A DNA stretch of 54,718 bases from Dehalococcoidia bacterium (lineage in GTDB: Bacteria > Chloroflexota > Dehalococcoidia > SZUA-161 > SpSt-899). The DNA lies in NCBI GenBank assembly GCA_028711995.1, contig JAQTRE010000006.1:1-54718 (forward strand), read 5' to 3'. How positions within the stretch are numbered: the stretch's first letter is position 1; every line of letters starts with the position of its first letter. The position numbers and the translations under genes were made by a program. The notes beneath the pieces were generated by a model. The model was not told the origin of the DNA. It did no database searches and saw nothing but the letters and a program-made list of their open reading frames with translations. Of this stretch, positions 16,678 to 25,710 are shown piece after piece.

Positions 16678-17874
16678 ATGGCAAAAGGAATCAGAGATAA
16701 AGTAGCCATAGTAGGTATGGGGTGTACTTATTTCGGTGAGAAGTGGGATCAGAGTGCTACCGACATGATGATCACTGCTGCCTATGAGGCGTATGAAGAT
16801 GCGGGAATACAGCCAAAGGATATTCAGGCAGCCTGGGTAGGAACAACGCAGGCCGGCGTCCGTGGCACAGTGTTGTCAGCCCCTCTCAAGTTACAATATA
16901 TACCGATAACCAGAATTGAAAATGCCTGCGCCACAGGCACCGATGCATTCCGCAACGCCTGCTACGGAGTAGCTTCCGGAGCATATGACATTGCACTGGC
17001 GCTGGGAGTGGAGAAGATCAAGGATACCGGTTATAGCGGACTGGAGACTTCACTTTCCCGACATAAAGCGCAGGATACCTGGGTTGACCCCGAGGTATTC
17101 ATGGGAATGCCGGCTCAGTTCGCCATGGCGGCCACCCGATACTTCCACCGCTATGGGTTAAGCCCTCAAGACGGCAAAATGACTTTGGCCAAGATATCGG
17201 TAAAGAATCACCATAACGGAACTCTGGCGCCGAAGGCGCATCTTCACAGAGAGATAACCTTGGAGCAAGTTATGAACGCGCCGATGTTTGCTTGGCCGTT
17301 GGGACTGTTCGACTGCTGTGGCGTCAGCGATGGTTCCGCCGCCGCGATTGTCACCACTCCGGAAATAGCCAAGAAACTCCGCAAGGATTACGTTCTGGTG
17401 AAGGGTCTTGGAGTTGCCTGCGGCGCCGATCAGGCTCAATTGCAGGATGACTACGACTTCACTCATTTCGAGGAGACGGTTATGGCCGCGAAGCTGGCAT
17501 ATGCAGAGGCTGGTATAACCAATCCTCGTGAGCAGGTGAGTATGGCGTCGGTTCACGATTGCTTCAGCATCACCGAACTCATCAACTATGAGGATCTCGG
17601 GTTCAGCCCTCATGGCAAGGGTAAGGAAGATGTTGATTCAGGATTCTTCGCGCTTGATGGAAAGCTGCCGGTCAATACCGATGGCGGCTTGAAGTGCTTT
17701 GGACACCCCGTCGGTGCAAGCGGGCTGCGAATGATCTACGAACTCTACAAGCAGCTCCAGGGAAAGGCCGATAAACGTCAGCTGAAAGACCCCAAGTTCG
17801 GGGTATCTCACAATCTTGGCGGCATACCTGGTCGTTTCACTTGCGCGGTTTGCGTTCTGGGAAAGCAAGATTAG
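16678..17874 (+). CDS. SCP2-type thiolase 2
   Basis: A 398-residue paralogue of thiolase 1. The catalytic cysteine is in RIENACATGTDAFRNACYG. Acid-base motifs are HDCFSITELINYEDL and KCFGHPVGASGLRM. The first 15 residues (MAKGIRDKVAIVGMG) match its paralogue closely. It ends the operon and is followed after 30 bp by a perfect hairpin. Two separate fusion/thiolase pairs suggest two complexes of different chain-length or substrate range. AGGAGGAAAG precedes the ATG. Confidence 0.9.
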   Translation: MAKGIRDKVAIVGMGCTYFGEKWDQSATDMMITAAYEAYEDAGIQPKDIQAAWVGTTQAGVRGTVLSAPLKLQYIPITRIENACATGTDAFRNACYGVASGAYDIALALGVEKIKDTGYSGLETSLSRHKAQDTWVDPEVFMGMPAQFAMAATRYFHRYGLSPQDGKMTLAKISVKNHHNGTLAPKAHLHREITLEQVMNAPMFAWPLGLFDCCGVSDGSAAAIVTTPEIAKKLRKDYVLVKGLGVACGADQAQLQDDYDFTHFEETVMAAKLAYAEAGITNPREQVSMASVHDCFSITELINYEDLGFSPHGKGKEDVDSGFFALDGKLPVNTDGGLKCFGHPVGASGLRMIYELYKQLQGKADKRQLKDPKFGVSHNLGGIPGRFTCAVCVLGKQD

Positions 17875-17904
17875 GCTAGCTTTACATAAAGTTACCAGTT
17901 AAAG

Positions 17905-17941
17905 AAAGTGCCTCCGAGGCTAAGAGCCTCGGAGGCACTTT
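17905..17941 (+). terminator. Terminator of the thiolase operon
   Basis: A perfect 17-bp stem (left arm AAAGTGCCTCCGAGGCT) with a 3-base AAG loop, 30 bp after the last stop codon. The A-run on the left and T-run on the right make it a plausible bidirectional terminator. Confidence 0.8.
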
Positions 17942-17967
17942 GCTATTGAGCCTTTCAATAAGTAAGT

Positions 17968-18074
17968 GGTGCAGTACTCCTCCTTCGGGGGTTTTAGGGC
18001 CTGCCCCGAGCTTGTCGAAGGGGGTGTCCCCTGAATTCCTTTTTCTCTCCCAAGATGGGGGGCCAAGGGTTGAC
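17968..18074. repeat. Triple-hairpin repeat, copy D (inverted, degenerate)
   Basis: Read on the minus strand it starts TCAACCCTTGGCCCCCCATC and ends AGTACTGCAC, with an internal TTCGACAAGCTCGGGGCAGG as in copy C. Hairpins 1 and 3 are decayed. Opposite orientation to copies A, B, C and E. Confidence 0.65.
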
Positions 18075-18618
18075 ATTACTTGAACAAATCTTCCATATGT
18101 CAGCCGCGCTTTTCGTAATCTTTGCACTGGGTGGCATTGGGGCGCTCGCGATTGTGACAGGCGCTGCGCCAATCCCACTTACAGGTATCGCAAAGAATGC
18201 CATTCATCCCCAGGAATTTTCTGACTCGAAACTTGATGTTTTGAAAAAATCCGCCTGCCAACGGAACCTCCCTTCAGCGTCAACGCATGGTCGCACTATA
18301 TATATTATGTATACTTATGTACTACCTTGCGAATGGCCGCGTAGTAGCTAGAACCGATACTATTATGCCACAACCTCAGCCTCAGCGACAAAGTGGTTGT
18401 CATAATGTTACGGCATTGATCACATTGTTCGACAGGCGCACGGATCATCAGAGTAAAGAGGGAAAAGCGCTCTATTTGTGCCGAAGGGTATCGAAGGAGT
18501 GACCGCTCGCCCTGAGCCTGCCGAAGGGCGAGCGGTCACTCTAGAATCGAAAGCAGAACATTTCGGATTTGCCTTCCTCCCAGTGCTATCAACAAGTCAT
18601 GACATTATGTAAAGTTAA
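18075..18618. other. Intergenic stretch with one long hairpin repeat
   Basis: No convincing gene. The notable structure is a perfect 16-bp stem at 18498-18540 (arms AGTGACCGCTCGCCCT and its complement, 11-base loop GAGCCTGCCGA), a widespread type of intergenic hairpin repeat. Short reading frames here have no ribosome sites or recognisable motifs. Confidence 0.6.
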
Positions 18619-19185
18619 TCACTTTTCAAGTTTAAACTCCCATCGGCAAGCGCTATCATAAGGGCTAGGGTTTTTGCGGGGAGGCAAGGAAAGGGGCGTT
18701 GCCAGCATTTCGGGATTGAAAAAGTGGGCGTAATCGGCCATGAAATCCAGTTCCAGTTTGTGGCACACCAGGTTGATCCGGTCCTCGCGGTTATGTTTCT
18801 CGAAAACATCGAGAGCGGGACATCGCTTGACGGTGAGGATGCAGTGATTGTTGTTGATGAGTTCAAAGTCGAGATCGCAGACGCCAGCCCAGGCCGGAGC
18901 CACCTGGACGAGTTTCATACAACTGGCCACATCGTTCCCCCGGATATTCAAAGCTTCGGCACACCGTTTGCTCTCTGCTACAGCCGCCTTGCTCCAGACC
19001 TTATGTGACAGCTCCCAAGCAAAGTCCTCACCGAATCGCTTTACCATCTGATCAAACCATATCTTGTCCATCGCCAGATACATGAATGATGCTGCGGTCC
19101 ACATTCGGGTAAGCGCGTCTTTGGATAGATCCTGAGGTTTAAAGTCTGCCTTGAATGGTCCGCTGTAGTCGTTCAATTCTGCCAT
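18619..19185 (-). CDS. DUF6125-like protein, paralogue 1
   Basis: A 188-residue soluble protein of a family I tentatively equate with DUF6125; its function is unknown. Shared marks are MAELNDYSGPFKADFKPQ at the start, AEALNIRGNDVASCMK at mid-length, VKRCPALDVFEKHNRED and a C-terminal SACRWEFKLEK after LSLPPRKNP. Conserved Asn-Asp, three or four cysteines and a CxWEF end suggest a ligand- or cofactor-binding role. GAGGAGGAAAAT precedes the ATG. Four further members lie within 14 kb, next to CoA-transferase and Lrp genes. Confidence 0.8.
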   Translation of the reverse strand: MAELNDYSGPFKADFKPQDLSKDALTRMWTAASFMYLAMDKIWFDQMVKRFGEDFAWELSHKVWSKAAVAESKRCAEALNIRGNDVASCMKLVQVAPAWAGVCDLDFELINNNHCILTVKRCPALDVFEKHNREDRINLVCHKLELDFMADYAHFFNPEMLATPLSLPPRKNPSPYDSACRWEFKLEK

Positions 19186-19230
19186 ATTTTCCTCCTCTTA
19201 ATATTTACTACGATTCCAGCCAATAATCCT

Positions 19231-19680
19231 TTACATGAAATCCAGTTCCAGCTTCTGGCAGACCAGTTTGATACGCTCCTCGCTGTTCTGCTTCTCAAAA
19301 ACATCGAGAGCGGGGCATCGATTGACGGTGACGATGCCGTGATTGTTGTTGATGAGTTCGCAGTCAAAATCCAAGTATCCGGCCCAGGCCGGAGCTACCT
19401 GGAAGAGCTTCATGCAAGCGGCCACATCGGTTCCCCGGATATTCAAAGCTTCGGCACACCGTTTACTCTCTGCCACAGCCGCCTTGGACCAGGCTTTATG
19501 AGACAACTCCCAGGCAAACTCCTCTCCGAATCGCTCCACCATCTGTTGGAACCAGATCTGGTCCATTTTGAGGTACATGAATGATGCTGCCTCCCACATC
19601 CGGGTGAGTGCGTCTTTCGAGAGATACTGAGGCTTGAAATCCGCCTTAAATGGTCCGCTGTAGTCGTTCAATTCTGCCAT
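19231..19680 (-). CDS. DUF6125-like protein, paralogue 2, C-terminally truncated
   Basis: A 149-residue near-copy of paralogue 1, starting MAELNDYSGPFKADFKPQYL. It matches to KLELDFM and then meets TAA, where paralogue 1 continues for about 39 residues including the conserved LPPRK and CxWEF parts. The two genes are in tandem, 45 bp apart. The truncation point at a shared LDFM sequence suggests recombination between tandem copies. The ribosome site is intact, so a short protein may still be made. It may equally be a decaying copy. Confidence 0.65.
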   Translation of the reverse strand: MAELNDYSGPFKADFKPQYLSKDALTRMWEAASFMYLKMDQIWFQQMVERFGEEFAWELSHKAWSKAAVAESKRCAEALNIRGTDVAACMKLFQVAPAWAGYLDFDCELINNNHGIVTVNRCPALDVFEKQNSEERIKLVCQKLELDFM

Positions 19681-19761
19681 ATTCTCCTTTTTCTTTTTAG
19701 CAATATTCCGATTATGTTCTGATCACTACCAAACTCTTAGGAATTCCTCTTCTGCTTGATC

Positions 19762-21993
19762 TCACTGGGTGACAATAACACGAATGCGCGCCATATTATC
19801 CACCAGTCCCAGCTTGGCGTTGACATCGCCACTGCGGTTTGAGGTGACCCGCACCACCGGGAAGTAAGTACCGGCCTTGGTGTAGGTGTAGCTGGCGCTG
19901 AACTGCATTTTCGATAATGATCCGTCGATTCCGGTGTTCGTGAATGGATAAACCCCGGTGCCTTCGAAGTCCCAGTCAGCCTTGATAAGTGTTCCCGCTC
20001 CCGGAGGGACTTCTGCTTCGGCAGAGAAGTTGACTGTCGTTCCCACCTTAACCTCTAACCGATCAGAGGCACTGTTGGCAGTCACTGTGACCACCGGCTG
20101 TATGCCACCCCTTTCAGCAGCCGTATCGGCCAAGGTGATCTTGCCATCTTTGTAATCGTAGTTGGTTGAGGGTGCCGGTGCCTTGCCGTTTTCTACCCAG
20201 TCTACCAGATCGGCTAGGGCTTGCTGGATATTGCCAGAGTAGTCGATCAAGCGGGTTGACGGGACAGGCGGCTTGCTGGACGATGTCATGGTAGCCATCA
20301 TTACGCCAGAGTGATCCGCATGATCGGTGTACCACAGCCTGAAGGTATCATTGATGCTTTGGCCAAGGTTCTTCAGGACCATCTCTTGATAGGCAGGACC
20401 GGTGGAGGGCCAGCAATCGCGATCAAAGGTATTCAATACCAGAATCATCTTCTTGCCCGGGAATTTGTAATCGTAGTATAAGCCGGCGGGATGTGGGCAA
20501 ATGGGGCGCTGTGTATAAATGGGATTGTCGTCCACCAGGAAGCGCTCCCACCCCGAGAGTTGCGGCTGAACCTGATAGCGGTGCCAATAGCAGTGGGCCA
20601 GATAGTCCCGGTTATCGATCTGAACCTCATCGCCGACCTGCACGCCGGTGAACTGCTGATTGCCAGCCTCGGTGGACGCTAGGCACAAGATCATCCCGTC
20701 AACAATGCAGAAGACGATCAACTCGCGTCCGGCGGCTTTTCCATTCCGGATCGTCAGTCGTGCCCCGGGCATTTTCTTGAGCGTAGCATCATCTACATCC
20801 AGTTTGACTGCAAATGCGCCGTCACTGGGTTGCCCCATAGCCATCAACAGGGCAATGGTGCCGCCTCCACTGATGACCGTGTTTTCGGTTACTTTGTAAG
20901 CCATTATTTCCTTAGCCGTCAGCACCTGGGTCACCCGGGCCGTCTGATTCACAATGCTATCGGCCACCGCTTCGGGATTATCGTGTCCCACATAACCGGG
21001 AACCGTCCAGAAATCCGTCCAGTAAGTGGGGTCAGCCGTTTTGAGCAGCTCCGCATAGTACGACCATGATATCAGTTGGCCGTATGGGTAATCCAGCGGC
21101 ACACCGCGAGGGTATCCGGCCGTATACAGAGCAGCCAGCGCTTCGGCCTCCTCGGTGGTAAGACCCTCAAACGGATCTCCGCTTCCCCCCACCTCGATCG
21201 CATCGTTAATCTGAGCCAGTTTGGGTTCCAGCAAACGCTCGGCATTGGCCTGAATGGAGAGGAAGTGACCCTGCGAAGCGTGCGGCGCAACAAATGGAAC
21301 AGCACCATCCCATACATCGGCGACATTCTCTATACAGTTGAGCGACCGGACACCTCCGCCGCTGCCACCGTATACATAACTGTTATGGGGCTCAGCCCCG
21401 TACATCTCGGCAGCCACCAGCTTGGAATACCGGGCCGTTTCAGCGCTCGCCCGGTAAGCGAGAATAGTCATATCTCCTTTAAGGCCGGACATATCCGAAC
21501 CCAGATGGCCCTGGTTGGACTCGATAAGATAGCCTCCAAGACTGAAAGCGGTTTCAATTAGCTTTTGTGATGCGGAGAAGGCAGACGATACGGTGTCTTC
21601 GCTGCCTCCCTGGCTCCCTTCCAGGAACTGGAACATCCTCCCGTTATATTGCTCCGGCGGAGGCAAGTAGAACGAGAATCGGGTGTCGGTATCCTTGAAA
21701 CCGCCGTGCACATAACGATGCCTCACAGGAGAGTTTCGCCACTCGTCCACATCGATGTACGGCGCTCCGAAGAATTTGTCCTGAAGCACCGTGGGAGGCT
21801 TCTGTACTGTTGATGCCGGTGTAGTTGCGGCAGGAGTTGTCGCGGATGGGGACGTCTGTGTGGGTGTTGTTATATCTGGAGTATTTGTTACCGCCTCTTC
21901 ATCGTCATCGCAAGCTACTATCAACGGAATCACCAGGGTCAGTGCCAGCAACAGAATTGCAGGTTTATGCCAGAACCTGATCTTGTGAGACAC
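19762..21993 (-). CDS. Secreted lipoprotein: tannase-like alpha/beta hydrolase with PKD domain
   Basis: A 743-residue exported lipoprotein. The signal peptide ends IPLIVAC with CDDDEE after the lipid-modified cysteine and a Thr/Pro/Ala linker to about residue 65. The hydrolase core has nucleophile motif YVYGGSGGGVRSLN near residue 220, a likely acid in NTFDRDCWPSTGPAYQE and histidines in WYTDHADHSG. The segment LADLVDWVENGKAPAPS is typical of tannase/feruloyl-esterase proteins. Residues about 640-743 form a PKD-like beta domain (ADWDFEGTG, SYTYTKAGTYFPVVRV). It probably hydrolyses esters outside the membrane. The substrate is unknown. Confidence 0.7.
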   Translation of the reverse strand: MSHKIRFWHKPAILLLALTLVIPLIVACDDDEEAVTNTPDITTPTQTSPSATTPAATTPASTVQKPPTVLQDKFFGAPYIDVDEWRNSPVRHRYVHGGFKDTDTRFSFYLPPPEQYNGRMFQFLEGSQGGSEDTVSSAFSASQKLIETAFSLGGYLIESNQGHLGSDMSGLKGDMTILAYRASAETARYSKLVAAEMYGAEPHNSYVYGGSGGGVRSLNCIENVADVWDGAVPFVAPHASQGHFLSIQANAERLLEPKLAQINDAIEVGGSGDPFEGLTTEEAEALAALYTAGYPRGVPLDYPYGQLISWSYYAELLKTADPTYWTDFWTVPGYVGHDNPEAVADSIVNQTARVTQVLTAKEIMAYKVTENTVISGGGTIALLMAMGQPSDGAFAVKLDVDDATLKKMPGARLTIRNGKAAGRELIVFCIVDGMILCLASTEAGNQQFTGVQVGDEVQIDNRDYLAHCYWHRYQVQPQLSGWERFLVDDNPIYTQRPICPHPAGLYYDYKFPGKKMILVLNTFDRDCWPSTGPAYQEMVLKNLGQSINDTFRLWYTDHADHSGVMMATMTSSSKPPVPSTRLIDYSGNIQQALADLVDWVENGKAPAPSTNYDYKDGKITLADTAAERGGIQPVVTVTANSASDRLEVKVGTTVNFSAEAEVPPGAGTLIKADWDFEGTGVYPFTNTGIDGSLSKMQFSASYTYTKAGTYFPVVRVTSNRSGDVNAKLGLVDNMARIRVIVTQ

Positions 21994-22072
21994 ATGTCAC
22001 CCCTTTTATTTTATTGGTCACCCTTCGGCAACACTAACTGCAAATGTGGCAACTATCTTCAGGCAAGTGCCA

Positions 22073-22632
22073 CTATTGTCCAAGTTTGAACTCCCATCGG
22101 CAGGCGATATCCCTGGGAGTTTGTCGCGGCGGTAGCAAGACAGGTGTAGCCTTCATCTTTGCATTGAAAAAGTGGGTGTAATCATTCATGTAATCCGCTT
22201 CCAGCTGATGGCAAACCAGTTCGATGCGCTCTTCGCCGTAATGCTTCTCGAAATTTTCAAGGGCGGGGCACCGCTTGATGGTGACGACGCCATGATTCTT
22301 GTTAATGAGTTCGTAGTCGAGATCGTGGAAGCCGGCCCATCCCGGAGCTACCTGGAAAAACTTCAGGCAAGCGGCCACATCATTCCCCGGATATTCAGAG
22401 CCTCAACACTCCGTTTTCTCTCCGCTACCGATGCCTTTGACCAAACTTGAAGCGACATTTCGAAGGCAATATTCTCACCGAATCGCTCCGCCACCTGCCC
22501 GAACCATATCTTGTCCATTGCAAGATACATGACAGATGCTGCCATCCACATCCGGATGATCGCATCTTGAGTGAGATTCTGGGGTTTGAAGTCTGCCCTG
22601 AATGCTCCACTGTAATCTCTCATTTCCGCCAT
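22073..22632 (-). pseudogene. DUF6125-like protein, paralogue 3, frameshifted
   Basis: The two halves of one family member in different frames. The first half starts MAEMRDYSGAFRADFKPQ and runs to ALNIRG. The second resumes at VAACLKFFQVAPGWAG and ends CRWEFKLGQ. The break is at a G-run: paralogue 1 has CGGGGGAAC where this copy has CGGGGAATG, one G fewer, so the frame shifts and stops after MMWPLA. Restoring one base gives a full-length protein. Natural decay or a homopolymer sequencing error are both possible. Confidence 0.8.
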
Positions 22633-22790
22633 AGTAACCTCCTGTTCAGTAAGCTGCTCAAGAGTTACCGTTTAATCAGAGCTTCCTTAGCATATGATTC
22701 AAGTTGCTGCCCTTGCATTATGTCAACTCTTGGTATTTCATCAGGCGATCGCCTTCCAGAGAACCGGGATAAAAATGCGTCTCCGGTTCT

Positions 22791-23741
22791 TTATCTCATC
22801 AGACTGAACCGCCGTTTGGCTCCCGGCATATATAACAATGTCTCGGTATGCAAAACACCGGCTGAACCTCTCAGATCATCTCGAATAAACTGTGAGAGCT
22901 CCGTTGAATTGTGAAAGATGGCCAATATCAGCAACTGAAAACTGCCGGTAGTTATCGCCAGATGGTTAACCCTCTTATCCAGAAGCAACCTGTCCGCCAG
23001 AGCCACTATCTCGCCGGGATGGACTTTCACCAGTAAGGCAGCCTGCACATCGAACCCAAAGGCCTTAGGGTTAGCAACGCTGACCACTTGCAGGATGCTG
23101 TCATCGAAAAGCGATTGCAGTTTCCGGCTGACAGACAAGCGGCTGAGACCGAGAATATTGCTCAGATCGGTCATGCTCGCTCTGGGCTGCGATTCCATCT
23201 CCTTGATCAACCGGAGTTCTTGCGGATCAAGCTCGCGCGGCTTGGCCTCCCGTGGGCCTGCTTCTTCGCCCCTCAGATACTTCCACGAGTTTTTCATCAT
23301 CTTCAGGACGGTCATGGTTTCAAAATCTGCCAGATCGGGATTGGCGCCCAGATCTTCACTGATAAAGACGAAGAGTTCCTGAGAATTTCGAAAGGTCGCC
23401 GAAAGGAAAATCTCATAACGGCCGGTGGTGGCAATAATAGCTCGTGCGGATCGGCGCTCTCTCAGATAGTCAGCTACACTGTCGGCCTTGCCGGACCGGG
23501 TGTTGATTCCGATCAGCACCATGAGTGGAAACCCCAGGGCTCGCCGGTCCGGGATGGCCACAATGCTGATCACCTCCAGGTCAATAAGCCGTTGTATTCT
23601 GCGGCGAACAGTGGAGGGACTCATGCCGAGATTTGCAGCCAGCTCAGAGTTGCTTTGCCTGGCATCAACCTCCAGTTCCTTGACCAGCATCAAGTCGATC
23701 TCGTCGATTTTCTCTGCCTGGGATAATGGCATATCTTCCAT
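22791..23741 (-). CDS. Tandem Lrp/AsnC-type regulator 1
   Basis: A 316-residue regulator about twice the normal Lrp length. It has two helix-turn-helix units (ELAANLGMSPSTVRRRIQRL near residue 40 and DLSNILGLSRLSVSRKLQSL near 200). Each is followed by an AsnC-type ligand domain (NTRSGKADSVADYLRER and KVHPGEIVALADRLL). Such double-Lrp proteins are probably internal dimers that sense amino-acid-like or acyl ligands. It is closely related to the regulator at 33209-34159. Both have a DUF6125-like gene downstream and a shared 33-bp element upstream. Confidence 0.88.
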   Translation of the reverse strand: MEDMPLSQAEKIDEIDLMLVKELEVDARQSNSELAANLGMSPSTVRRRIQRLIDLEVISIVAIPDRRALGFPLMVLIGINTRSGKADSVADYLRERRSARAIIATTGRYEIFLSATFRNSQELFVFISEDLGANPDLADFETMTVLKMMKNSWKYLRGEEAGPREAKPRELDPQELRLIKEMESQPRASMTDLSNILGLSRLSVSRKLQSLFDDSILQVVSVANPKAFGFDVQAALLVKVHPGEIVALADRLLLDKRVNHLAITTGSFQLLILAIFHNSTELSQFIRDDLRGSAGVLHTETLLYMPGAKRRFSLMR

Positions 23742-23794
23742 CTCACATCAGAATTCACCCATCGATATTACCATAGCAGTTTTTCGTATAGTAG

Positions 23795-23827
23795 CATATG
23801 ACGAATATGAAATACAATATACCATAT
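23795..23827. promoter_or_regulatory. 33-bp element upstream of Lrp-type regulator 1
   Basis: The element begins CATATGACGAATATGAAATA and ends CCATAT, 54 bp before the regulator start. An element of identical length, matching at 24 of 33 positions, lies at 34222-34254 upstream of regulator 2. Core TGAAATRCAATA is shared. Position and AT-richness suggest an Lrp autoregulatory operator or promoter. Confidence 0.5.
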
Positions 23828-23911
23828 AACTAAGCATTATGGCCACATTGTGGTCGTCATAGTGTGAAACTGATTTTTGGAGGTGGCCTAAAGCGGTGAA
23901 CAACGAAAGCA

Positions 23912-25222
23912 TCATGCCGGGCTGAAGCGTTTTTGAACGTCTTCTGCCACCATACGACCGCTCTTGATGGCTGCCAGAGAGCACCACCACCCTTGAGGAG
24001 CCGATCTGTCGCCCGCGACGTATAACCCATGGACCGGCGTTTTTATGGACAGGTTGCCTCGCCCGGGAATGTTTCCGGTGACGCCCCAGTCTCCTCGGGC
24101 GACCCTCACTTTCAGCAACTCTGCATTCTTGGCTAAATCGGGCATATTCTGCCGCAGATCCTCCATGGCCAACACAATCTCTCTCCTGATGTCATATGGC
24201 GGGTAGATCGAACCGGGAACGCATAACGCCTCGAGCAGATGCTTCCCTTTTGGAGTCATCTCCGGGCACAAGGGAGTGAAATCCAGGATCATGAAGGCCC
24301 GTTTGGATTCCGTGAAGCAATAACAGGACGAACCTTCCAGCGATGGCAATTGCTTGTCGGTGACAAATTCAAAAAGGATCATCGGTGACCCGAGAATGTT
24401 ATCGACATCCTTAAGGTAGCCGGGGCTGAAATTCTCCTTACCCGCCAGTTCGGCCATCTGACGGGGCGGAGCATTGCTGATAACTGTCTGGGACACGATC
24501 TCGATTTGTTCGCCATCTTTTTGAACCACCACCCCTGTGGCTTTGCCGCCCTTGACCTTGATTGACAGTGCTGGACAGCGAACCCACACATCACCACCCA
24601 TTCGCTTGATGGCGGCGACCATGGCATTGGTGAAATCGCCGCATCCTCCCGGTGGATAGGCCCAGGTCATCACTGCTCCCTGGGTGATGTGGCGGAAGAA
24701 TTCACCTGCAGGCAATTCATAGCTGTTAACTCCGATGCCGCAGGTGAGAAAATGGAACAACTTCAAGATCAGGATATTGTTGGTATGTTGCCGGGCCCAT
24801 TCATCCATGGACATGGAGTAAGAGGGTTCAGCCCAAGTGATGGCCTGCATCCAAGCCGAGTAGACCCGGTCAGCTTCGGCGTCATCATGAGCGGCCTCAC
24901 CGATAAGAGCCTTCCACATGCCCTTTTGTGGGGCGATGAAATCCTTCCCCCTGATACGAAACCTGAATACCGGATCAGGAACGCGAAGTTCCAGCTCGGC
25001 GCCGACCTCCCGGCAGAGTTCTCCGTGAATTTCATCGCCGATCATTCCGGCTCCGGTGTTAAGCTTGAAGCCATGATGATCGAGCGTCTGGCATCGCCCC
25101 CCGGTAAACGGCAGCTTCTCAACAATCTGAACGCTATATCCTGCCTTCAACAAAAGGGCGGCAGAGGTGGTCGCCCCGACTCCGCTCCCGATGATAGCGA
25201 CATCGCATTTGATCTGTTTCAT
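23912..25222 (-). CDS. FAD-dependent oxidoreductase (phytoene-desaturase-like)
   Basis: A 436-residue flavoprotein. The N-terminal dinucleotide motif is VAIIGSGVGATTSAALLLKA, followed by the FAD segment EKLPFTGGRCQTLDHHGFKL. The C-terminal FAD motif is GLYVAGDRSAPQGWW. It resembles NAD(P)-binding phytoene desaturase-type enzymes, which saturate or desaturate hydrophobic substrates. Its ATG overlaps the stop of a two-cluster ferredoxin gene (ATGA overlap), so the ferredoxin is its probable redox partner. The substrate is unknown. Confidence 0.85.
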   Translation of the reverse strand: MKQIKCDVAIIGSGVGATTSAALLLKAGYSVQIVEKLPFTGGRCQTLDHHGFKLNTGAGMIGDEIHGELCREVGAELELRVPDPVFRFRIRGKDFIAPQKGMWKALIGEAAHDDAEADRVYSAWMQAITWAEPSYSMSMDEWARQHTNNILILKLFHFLTCGIGVNSYELPAGEFFRHITQGAVMTWAYPPGGCGDFTNAMVAAIKRMGGDVWVRCPALSIKVKGGKATGVVVQKDGEQIEIVSQTVISNAPPRQMAELAGKENFSPGYLKDVDNILGSPMILFEFVTDKQLPSLEGSSCYCFTESKRAFMILDFTPLCPEMTPKGKHLLEALCVPGSIYPPYDIRREIVLAMEDLRQNMPDLAKNAELLKVRVARGDWGVTGNIPGRGNLSIKTPVHGLYVAGDRSAPQGWWCSLAAIKSGRMVAEDVQKRFSPA

Positions 25223-25392
25223 GCCTGCACCTCATGGAGGGCGTCCATGGGACAGGTACCGACGCAGTCGAGGCACTCGGTGCACTTCTCTCGTTTCATC
25301 TCGATCACCCCGTATCCCTCCAGCGCACCGAACTCACAAAACGCGGTGCAGATCTGGCAGCCGATACATTCTTCCATATCGACAACGATCAT
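25219..25392 (-). CDS. Two-[4Fe-4S] ferredoxin
   Basis: A 57-residue ferredoxin starting MIVVDMEECIGCQICTAFC. The second cluster motif is CTECLDCVGTCPMDAL. The first motif has glutamate where proline usually follows the fourth cysteine (CEFGAL), while the second keeps CP. AGGAGGAAACAC precedes the ATG. It is translationally coupled to the FAD oxidoreductase and likely carries its electrons. Confidence 0.92.
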   Translation of the reverse strand: MIVVDMEECIGCQICTAFCEFGALEGYGVIEMKREKCTECLDCVGTCPMDALHEVQA

Positions 25393-25710
25393 GTGTTTCC
25401 TCCTTTTTGGGTTTTGAGTGTGCGTATGTAAGGGCTTTCCTTGGCTAATCGCGGTCTGGCGGCATGCGATAGTTCGCGACTGACGCATGCCACTCAGAAG
25501 CGTAAGAATTCAATTGTACTCCTTGCCGATCAATTCGCTCACCATGACAGTCTTCATTACCTGAGCCACGCCATTATCTCCAATCTCACGGCCAGACACA
25601 TCCCTGCGTCGGTTTCGAAAACCGATTCAGCCCCCATCAGGCGGATCCTAACCACCATTCTTAACAGCCTCTAGGGGCAACCCCCGTGGAACTCTGCCCT
25701 GCCGGGTTGT
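25393..25710. other. Intergenic gap between ferredoxin and CoA-transferase genes
   Basis: No gene, RNA or strong repeat is visible. The right edge next to the ferredoxin holds its ribosome site. A promoter for the ferredoxin/FAD pair must lie here, but I see no clear hexamers. Confidence 0.5.

Noticed and set aside
18055-18351. A 98-codon frame with one hydrophobic stretch
   Set aside because: It starts inside a degenerate repeat, has no ribosome site and no recognisable domain.
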